Source: Gammaproteobacteria bacterium
Lineage (GTDB): Bacteria > Pseudomonadota > Gammaproteobacteria > Pseudomonadales > Azotimanducaceae
Assembly (NCBI GenBank): GCA_026708185.1
Contig: JAPOVK010000015.1
Location: forward strand, 1 to 64,000
Length of the DNA: 64,000 bases
Reading direction: 5' to 3'
Positions 60,697-64,000 of this stretch are shown piece by piece. The stretch's first letter is position 1. Every line of letters starts with the position of its first letter. Below the pieces are notes generated by a model. That model did no database searches. It was given only the letters and a program-made list of their open reading frames with translations, and was not told where the DNA came from. Both the position numbers and the translations under genes were made by a program.

Positions 60697-62046
60697 CTAG
60701 TAGGCTTGGGCCGGTAGCCACGTGACCAGCGCTTCCCAATTGAAGATCAACGCAAGTCCCAGGAGCTGCAACAGGATGAAGGGGATCACGCCCCGGTAGA
60801 TGGTCGGCGCTGTGATGCCGGCTGGTGCGACGCCCTTCAAGTAGAAGATCGCGAATCCGACCGGCGGCGTCAGGAAGCTGGTTTGCAGGCACACGGCGAA
60901 TAGCACCGTGAACCAGACCGGATCGAAGCCGAGGTGCGCGACGACGGGGGACACCAGCGGCAGGATGATGAGGGTCAACTCGATCCAGTCGAGGAAGAAC
61001 CCCAGGATGAAGGTCACCAGCAGGATGGTGATCACGATGCCGGTGGGGCCGAAAGGCAGGTCGAGCAACGTGCGCTCGATCAGTTCGTCGCCGCCGAGCC
61101 CGCGCAGTACGAGGGAGTACGCCGTGGCGCCGATCAGGATGCCGAAGATGAAGGCCGTGGTCTTGGTGGTCTCCCGCACGACCTCTGTGAGGACCCGGCG
61201 GTCGAGCGCCTTGTTGGCCAGCGCCAGCAGGAGTGCGCCGGCAGCCCCGACGCCGGCCGCTTCGGTCGGCGTCGCAAAGCCGAAGAAGATGCTTCCCAGG
61301 ACCACGAGGATCAGACCCGCAGGGGGCAGGATGGCGATGGCCAGATCGGCCACGGCCCGCCAGTCAAGGGGCTCGATGTCCGTGGCCGGGGGCGCGCCGG
61401 CAGGCTTGGCAATCCCGTAGCCCAAGAGGTAAAGCACGTAGAGCGTTGAGAGCAGCAGCCCGGGGAAAACGGCGCCCAGGAAGAGATCGCCCACGGGCAT
61501 CGCCATCCGATCCGCCATCAGGACGAGCATGATGCTCGGCGGGATGAGGATGCCCAGCGTGCCGACCGCGCAGACGGTGCCGGCCGCGAGCGACTTGTCG
61601 TAGCCCTGGCGGAGCATGACCGGCAGTCCGAGCAGGGCAAGCAGGACGACGGACGCACCGATGATGCCCGTGGTGGCGGCGAGCAGTACGCCGATCAGGG
61701 TGATCGTGACCGCCATGCCGCCGCCAATGCGGCCGAACAACCGGGCGAAGCTGGTCATCAGCCGATTGGCGATGCCGGACCGGTCGAGCATGAGGCCCAT
61801 GAACACGAACATGGGCAGTGCGACCATCACCCAGTTCTCCATCACGTTCCAGATGCGCTCGACGCTGATCGAGGCGTAGGCCCAGTCGACGCCGATGGGG
61901 AAGCCGAAGTCCACCTCGAACACAATGGCCAGTGCCGTGAACAGCACGGCGAGCCCCGCGAGGATCCAGGCGATCGGGAAGCCGGTGAACACGAGGCCGA
62001 TGAAGGCCAGGAACATCACCAGGGCAAGGATCTCGTTGGCGGGCAT
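60697..62046 (-). CDS. TRAP transporter large permease (DctM)
   Basis: A 449-residue membrane permease with about a dozen hydrophobic segments. It opens EILALVMFLAFIGLVFTGFPIAWILAG, contains GILIPPSIMLVLMADRMAMPVGDLF, the family hallmark in the middle, and ends FLTPPVGFAIFYLKGVAP. It is the channel-forming subunit of a tripartite carboxylate-type importer. It lies 9 bases behind the small-permease gene, and the binding protein gene is upstream, giving a complete DctPQM set on the minus strand. Confidence 0.92.
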   Translation of the reverse strand: MPANEILALVMFLAFIGLVFTGFPIAWILAGLAVLFTALAIVFEVDFGFPIGVDWAYASISVERIWNVMENWVMVALPMFVFMGLMLDRSGIANRLMTSFARLFGRIGGGMAVTITLIGVLLAATTGIIGASVVLLALLGLPVMLRQGYDKSLAAGTVCAVGTLGILIPPSIMLVLMADRMAMPVGDLFLGAVFPGLLLSTLYVLYLLGYGIAKPAGAPPATDIEPLDWRAVADLAIAILPPAGLILVVLGSIFFGFATPTEAAGVGAAGALLLALANKALDRRVLTEVVRETTKTTAFIFGILIGATAYSLVLRGLGGDELIERTLLDLPFGPTGIVITILLVTFILGFFLDWIELTLIILPLVSPVVAHLGFDPVWFTVLFAVCLQTSFLTPPVGFAIFYLKGVAPAGITAPTIYRGVIPFILLQLLGLALIFNWEALVTWLPAQAY

Positions 62047-62055
62047 GGCTTGCGC

Positions 62056-62580
62056 TCAACCCCTGGCCCAGAACAGGTATTTCCAGATCCGCGTCAACCG
62101 CGACAGCGCCGCGAGGCCGAGCAGGCCGAAGCCGACGAGCAGCATGGACTTGATGGCCCAACGGTAAGGCAGGCCGCCGGGGGAACTCGAAACCTCGCCG
62201 GTCGCAAAGCTGTCGGCCACGAACGGCGCGCCGTAGATCAGCATCAGGGCGACGAACGGCAGGACGCACAGGATGAGTCCATAAAGGTCGATCCAGGCCC
62301 GCGTGACGGGCGCGAACCGCTCGTGCAGCACGTCCACGCGGACGTGGGCATCGGCCTGCAGCGCGTAGCTCAAGCCCAGCATGAAACCGGCCGAGTAGAG
62401 GTGCCACTGGATCTCCTCGAACTCGATGCGCCCTTGCGCGAAGGCGTAGCGCAAGAGCACGTTGCAGACGATGACGGCCAGCAGCACGACCCAGATCCAG
62501 GACGCCGCATTGCCGATGCGGACCAGGATCGGATCGACGACGCGCGAGAAGGCGGTGTCAGGAAGTTCGAGTTGCGCCAC
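62056..62580 (-). CDS. TRAP transporter small permease (DctQ)
   Basis: A 174-residue DctQ subunit with four hydrophobic helices, including WIWVVLLAVIVCNVLLRY, YALQADAHVRVDVLHERF and LFVALMLIYG-like stretches. WxxxADAHVRVDV is the typical DctQ motif. Start GTG 62580 follows GGGGGAGGC; an earlier TTG (62598) lies within the terminal repeat arm and is unlikely. It is separated from the DctP gene by 171 bases that hold repeat R1 copy B, an unusual insertion inside an operon. Confidence 0.85.
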   Translation of the reverse strand: MAQLELPDTAFSRVVDPILVRIGNAASWIWVVLLAVIVCNVLLRYAFAQGRIEFEEIQWHLYSAGFMLGLSYALQADAHVRVDVLHERFAPVTRAWIDLYGLILCVLPFVALMLIYGAPFVADSFATGEVSSSPGGLPYRWAIKSMLLVGFGLLGLAALSRLTRIWKYLFWARG

Positions 62581-62583
62581 GCC

Positions 62584-62745
62584 TCCCCCATGAAACAAAT
62601 GCCAGAGCGAGCATAGCGAGCGGCGGCGGTTGTTTCATGGGGGGTCGGAGTGGCCTTGGGCCGGAGTCGGCGCGCCGCAAGCGGCACGCGCCGGTGCCGA
62701 GCGAAGGCGAGGTACCGGACACGGCTATGGGGTGCTTACATCCGC
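62584..62745. repeat. intergenic repeat family R1, copy B
   Basis: A perfect 14-base inverted repeat (62584-62597 with 62629-62642) encloses GCCAGAGCGAGCATAGCGAGCGG, matching copy A at nearly every position. It continues with GGGCCGGAG, GC-rich hairpin material and an end GCTTAC comparable to GGCGCTTATGCG of copy A. It lies between dctP and dctQ genes on the minus strand. Confidence 0.7.
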
Positions 62746-62751
62746 GGGCCG

Positions 62752-63894
62752 CTAACGGGGTGTCCGCAAGTCCGCGACGTCCTCGGGGGCATGGAAGTCG
62801 CGCGGCAGGTAGGCGAATCGTTTCCACAGCGCATACTGGTCTCGGAAGGCGAGCTGCGAGTTGTGGATCACCCGGAAATCCTCGTCCCGGCGAGCCTCTT
62901 CCGCCATGACCTCGTCGGTCACCCGGTTCAGCTCGCGCAGGATGGGCTCGGGAAGGCTGATCGCGGTCACCCCCTTGCGCGCGAAGCCGGCGAGGATCGG
63001 GCCTTGCTTGGCTTCCGACTTGGCGAGGTTGCGCGTCACGCCGGCCGTGCACGCCGTGTCGATGATCGCTTGTTCGCGGCTGGAAAGGCCCCGCCACGCC
63101 ACGTCGTTCACCACCAGGTGCGCGGCGGTATAGGTCTGGTGCCAGCCGGGGTAGTAGTTGAGCTTGGCGATCCGGTCGAAGCCGAGCGCTTCGTCCACGT
63201 TCGGCAACGAGAACTCGGTGGCGTCTATCGCGCCCTTCTCGAGCGCCTGGAAGATCTCGCCGCCGGGCAGCATCGTGACCGACGCGCCGAGCCGTTCGAT
63301 GACCCGTCCGCCGAGCCCGGCAAAGCGGATCTTCAAGCCCTCGAGATCGCTCAGGCTCTCGATCGGCGTGCGGAACCAGCCCGCCGTTTCCGGGCCGATC
63401 AGGCCGCACAGAACGGGATGGACGCTGTACTTCGCATACAGGGCTTCACCGAGCTCGCGGCCGCCCCACTCGTACCACCAGGCGGTGTACTCCCAAGGCT
63501 CCATCCCGAATGGGACGGCGCCGAGCAGAGGCGATGCGGGGATCTTGCCTTGGTCGTAGCCCAGCCACGTGTAGCCGGCTTGCACCTTGCCTTCGCGGAC
63601 CGCGTCGACGATGTTGAAGGCGGGCACGATTTCTCCGGGCTCGTAGGGGTCGAGGATCATGGCGCCGTTCGATGCGCGGTCGATCGCCTCCGTAACCCAG
63701 CGGACGTTGTCGCCGAGCACCTCCAGCGTCGTCGCGAACGCCACGGGGACACGCCAACGGAGCGTTGCCGCCGAGCGTTCCTCGTCTCCCACGATCACCG
63801 CCGTTTGCGCGCCGGGAGGCCGGATCGCGAGGGTCGCCAGCATGCCGACCAGGAATGCCGCGATCACGGCGATGAGCGCGGTCTTGTTGGACAT
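62752..63894 (-). CDS. TRAP transporter substrate-binding protein (DctP, TakP-like)
   Basis: A 380-residue solute receptor with an N-terminal signal anchor (NKTALIAVIAAFLVGMLATLA). ATLRWRVPVAFATTLEVLG, EIVPAFNIVDAVREGKVQAGYTWLG and AWWYEWGGRELGEALYAKY are typical of DctP proteins of the 2-oxoacid/mannitol branch (TakP). It binds the imported acid in the periplasm. ATG 63894 has AGGA upstream; an ATG at 63915 is an alternative. The gene is first in the window's dctPQM cluster; the probable cyclase-family gene precedes it by 34 bases. Confidence 0.9.
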   Translation of the reverse strand: MSNKTALIAVIAAFLVGMLATLAIRPPGAQTAVIVGDEERSAATLRWRVPVAFATTLEVLGDNVRWVTEAIDRASNGAMILDPYEPGEIVPAFNIVDAVREGKVQAGYTWLGYDQGKIPASPLLGAVPFGMEPWEYTAWWYEWGGRELGEALYAKYSVHPVLCGLIGPETAGWFRTPIESLSDLEGLKIRFAGLGGRVIERLGASVTMLPGGEIFQALEKGAIDATEFSLPNVDEALGFDRIAKLNYYPGWHQTYTAAHLVVNDVAWRGLSSREQAIIDTACTAGVTRNLAKSEAKQGPILAGFARKGVTAISLPEPILRELNRVTDEVMAEEARRDEDFRVIHNSQLAFRDQYALWKRFAYLPRDFHAPEDVADLRTPR

Positions 63895-63928
63895 GGATCC
63901 TTGCCTGTCCGCCATCGGTGCTTCCCCG

Positions 63929-64000
63929 CTAGCGGATCGCCACCGGGTTGATCACGGCTTGCACTGCGCCCTCGAAGCGTGGCTGGCCGAGCACGAACAG
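63929..64000 (-). CDS. C-terminal fragment of a probable cyclase/kynurenine-formamidase family protein (runs off the window)
   Basis: The last 23 codons read LFVLGQPRFEGAVQAVINPVAIR and then a TAG. The ending, with PRFEG..Q.V.NPVAI, resembles the C terminus of cyclase-family (kynurenine-formamidase-like) enzymes, whose final strand reads 'KI.GG.GSPVNPIAI'. Identification rests on a short tail and is tentative. It would be transcribed ahead of the DctP gene. Confidence 0.45.
   Translation of the reverse strand: MFVLGQPRFEGAVQAVINPVAIR

Noticed and set aside
1-64000. CRISPR arrays, tRNA or rRNA genes, integrases and insertion sequences
   Set aside because: Looked for regularly spaced direct repeats, cloverleaf-like segments and transposase motifs; none found by eye.

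Overview
The window is a dense, G+C-rich bacterial chromosome segment with 59 protein-coding loci, short intergenic gaps and no rRNA, tRNA, CRISPR array, integrase or insertion sequence that I could find. Gene content points to an uncultivated member of the Pseudomonadota, probably a marine or host-associated gammaproteobacterium. Supporting genes are a YaaA homologue, a secreted LigE-type DNA ligase, an Lrp/AsnC-controlled fused indolepyruvate ferredoxin oxidoreductase, a PqaA-like protein, and repeated Fe(II)/2-oxoglutarate dioxygenases, luciferase-like flavoenzymes and enolase-superfamily enzymes. The taxonomic call is inference only.

Layout. 0-2.4 kb: a PA0069-type radical SAM protein and an SPFH protein followed by a small Arc-like protein. 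2.4-5.8 kb: a PhyH dioxygenase and SDR operon (minus) and a secreted ATP-dependent DNA ligase. 5.7-8.6 kb: an amidohydrolase and a YejF-like double ABC ATPase, closed by a tandem hairpin repeat. 8.6-12.3 kb: a Ldh-type dehydrogenase diverging from an SMP-30 lactonase, a VOC protein and a galactonate-dehydratase-like enzyme. 12.3-18.3 kb: a five-gene minus-strand run (cysteine synthase-like, NfeD, slipin, AlbA_2/ATPase protein, acyl-CoA carboxyltransferase). 18.4-25.1 kb: YjbR, luciferase-like enzymes, a DUF6580/DUF4430 pair, a beta-lactamase-fold esterase and two PhyH genes. 25.2-30.6 kb: a tightly overlapping catabolic operon (M20 hydrolase, 6PGDH-like enzyme, frameshifted GPH transporter, Zn alcohol dehydrogenase, thioesterase). 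30.6-36.7 kb: an atypical SDR, an enolase-superfamily enzyme, a PqaA-like protein, a second GPH transporter and a methyltransferase. 36.9-44.3 kb: a YejA-like peptide-binding protein diverging from a POT peptide symporter, then TauD, YaaA and two PhyH genes. 44.5-45.8 kb: a two-gene accessory islet. 46-50.3 kb: Lrp and the indolepyruvate oxidoreductase. 50.3-55.7 kb: USP, P1 peptidase, frameshifted enolase-family enzyme, Gfo/Idh/MocA dehydrogenase, enoyl-CoA hydratase and a small unknown. 55.7-64 kb: a luciferase-like enzyme, a double-hotdog protein diverging from a rifampicin-phosphotransferase-like enzyme, and a TRAP transporter locus with the tail of a probable cyclase-family gene.

How it works together: most loci look like scavenging and catabolism modules for carboxylates, sugar acids, peptides and lipid-like substrates, mixing a transporter or binding protein with oxidoreductases, lactonases and dehydratases. 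Oxygen-dependent oxidation is unusually well represented (five PhyH, one TauD and three luciferase-like genes in 64 kb).

The part least explained by known families is the islet at 44.56-45.82 kb: a small protein with a faint ADP-ribosyltransferase-like look, overlapped by a protein combining an unknown N-terminal domain, a probable winged helix and a PD-(D/E)XK nuclease domain. Other unexplained structure includes two intergenic repeat families, a multi-stem element upstream of the DUF6580 gene, a 21-bp tandem array of hairpins, and two single-base frameshifts in otherwise intact genes.
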